Shown: positions 32,575 to 33,402 of the stretch, piece after piece
Position numbering within the stretch: the first letter of the stretch is position 1
Layout: each line of letters begins with the position of its first letter
DNA from: Candidatus Gastranaerophilales bacterium
GTDB lineage: Bacteria; Cyanobacteriota; Vampirovibrionia; Gastranaerophilales; Gastranaerophilaceae
Assembly: GCA_944327255.1 (NCBI GenBank)
Contig: CALVHA010000020.1
Location: 1 to 33,402, forward strand
Length of the DNA stretch: 33,402 bases
Direction: 5' to 3'
Translations under genes and position numbers: made by a program
The notes under the pieces: generated by a model
What the model was told of the DNA's origin: nothing
The model's database searches: none
What the model saw: only the letters and a program-made list of their open reading frames with translations

Positions 32575-33402
32575 TTAGCGTTTATTAAATTGTTCTTTCC
32601 ACCACTTTAAATTTATTAGGTTTGATATTTTGAAATCGTCTATTATTCGTCCATAGACTTTGATATTCTCAAAATCTTTTCGTCTAAGTAAAGAACATTT
32701 TAGATAAACATTTCCACCGACAGATTTGAGGTTTCCTAAACTCGTTACCTGTGAATAACCAAAATAAGCATCCCCGTCAATATATTCCAGATTACCTAAA
32801 TCCGTAACCTGTGAATGGCTGAAACAAGCATCCTTACCAATATATTTGAGTTTTCCTAAATTAGTAATATATGAATAAGTAGTAAAATAAGCATCCCCGC
32901 CAATAGATTCAAGATTTCTTAAATCAGTCACCTGTGAATTGCTGAAATCAGCATCTCCGCCAATGGATTCAAGATTTCTTAAATCAGTCACCTGTGAATC
33001 CCTGAAATCAGCATCTCCGCCAATAGTTTGAAGATTTCCTAAATTAGTAACCTGAGAAGCATAGAAATCAGCTTTTCCGCCAATAATTTCAAGATTTGCT
33101 AAATCAGTCACCTGTGAACTCCTGAAAACAGCATCTCCTCCAATCTTTTTGAGGTTTCCTAAATCAGTAATCTTGGAATGACAGAAATCAGCATTTCCGC
33201 CAATAACTTCAAGATTTTCTAAGTTAGTCCCCTGTGAATTTTTAAAATCAGCATTACCTTTGATTTTTTTAACTTTTTTAAACAGTTTGTTTTCATCTAT
33301 CCCTAAATCTTGAAATGTGTAGTCGTCAGACGGTTGTTCGTATTTTGAAATAGTTAAATACCCGTCTTTATCTTCTTCTACTTCTATTCCAAAATATTTA
33401 TA
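32575..33402 (-). CDS. Solenoid-repeat protein, 5' end outside the window
   Basis: The frame is open from the window edge (no start seen) to TAA at 32575-32577, giving 275 visible residues. Residues 56-236 hold nine repeats of 20 residues (one of 21) with the pattern SQVTDLxNLxxIGGDADFxx. The Leu/Ile/Phe spacing fits a leucine-rich-repeat-like or parallel beta-solenoid structure. Residues 1-55 (VEEDKDGYLTISKYEQPSDD) and the basic C-terminus ending LKWWKEQFNKR cap it. Such solenoids usually bind proteins, but no partner is known. A GTG inside repeat 3 (33111) can be mistaken for a start but is not one. No signal peptide can be judged because the N-terminus is missing. Confidence 0.8.
   Translation of the reverse strand, partial: YKYFGIEVEEDKDGYLTISKYEQPSDDYTFQDLGIDENKLFKKVKKIKGNADFKNSQGTNLENLEVIGGNADFCHSKITDLGNLKKIGGDAVFRSSQVTDLANLEIIGGKADFYASQVTNLGNLQTIGGDADFRDSQVTDLRNLESIGGDADFSNSQVTDLRNLESIGGDAYFTTYSYITNLGKLKYIGKDACFSHSQVTDLGNLEYIDGDAYFGYSQVTSLGNLKSVGGNVYLKCSLLRRKDFENIKVYGRIIDDFKISNLINLKWWKEQFNKR
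32695..33237 (-). repeat. Nine tandem 60-bp coding repeats
   Basis: The 20-residue protein repeats show as a 60-base period in the DNA. Two central units (encoding SQVTDLRNLESIGGDADF and SQVTDLRNLESIGGDAYF) are nearly identical, which suggests recent duplication or gene conversion. These are coding repeats without spacers, not CRISPR. Confidence 0.85.

Noticed and set aside
32500..32575. A tRNA-like or SRP-RNA-like gene
   Set aside because: No T-arm TTC loop or cloverleaf could be formed, and the SRP RNA core (GGTCAGG/GGAAGCAGCC) is absent.
32695..33237. Regular 60-base repeats as a CRISPR array
   Set aside because: The repeats are contiguous coding units in an open frame without unique spacers.

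Overview
The window most likely comes from a non-photosynthetic, gut-type member of the Cyanobacteria phylum, of the Candidatus Gastranaerophilales (Vampirovibrionia/Melainabacteria) kind. Four observations support this. The DNA is very AT-rich. Gram-negative envelope genes are present (KdsC for Kdo, MurJ, UppP, FabI, an L,D-transpeptidase). NusB is of the long type. Many proteins of unknown function carry a short N-terminal motif around a Phe (such as NFAG, SFTG, ISFKG, IFTG), which I associate with this lineage from memory. The assignment is inference; no marker gene such as 16S is present.

Layout. 1-1290: an orphan small gene (278-652) and a start-less gene remnant (733-1233). 1294-5920: PnuC, a lineage-type membrane protein, a DHA2 drug/proton antiporter, an L,D-transpeptidase, and a small two-gene operon (C_GCAxxG family plus a STAS-like protein). 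6022-7716: operon kdsC-queD-uppP. 7809-13392: a tightly packed operon of two lineage-type membrane proteins and a GH13 alpha-amylase-family protein, facing a second TIM-barrel, GH13-like protein (13461-14915) across a shared terminator. 15126-18028: fabI divergent from a 643-residue coiled-coil protein. 18107-20336: operon nusB-ftsY-M14 peptidase. 20339-20986: LysM protein. 21132-25811: overlapping operon cysS-spoIID-murJ. 25804-29874: a small unknown gene, tsaC, an ankyrin-repeat secreted protein and a Ski2-like helicase. 30019-30129: tRNA-Arg(ACG) with its terminator.

From the tRNA to the end (30130-33402) the window looks accessory. It has a probable ADP-ribosyltransferase-fold protein, a truncated tyrosine recombinase preceded by an inverted repeat that covers its ribosome binding site, a protein with four helix-turn-helix units whose end abuts the recombinase break, and a nine-repeat solenoid protein running off the window edge.

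The most interesting patterns cut across genes. First, the Phe-centred N-terminal motif occurs on proteins of unrelated fold. Second, an upstream DNA element, TAGC followed by 7-9 A and then TTCAG, precedes three of those genes almost identically (708-726, 7749-7768, 32437-32457), with looser relatives in front of others. Together they suggest a lineage-specific, co-regulated protein set that I cannot match to a described system.
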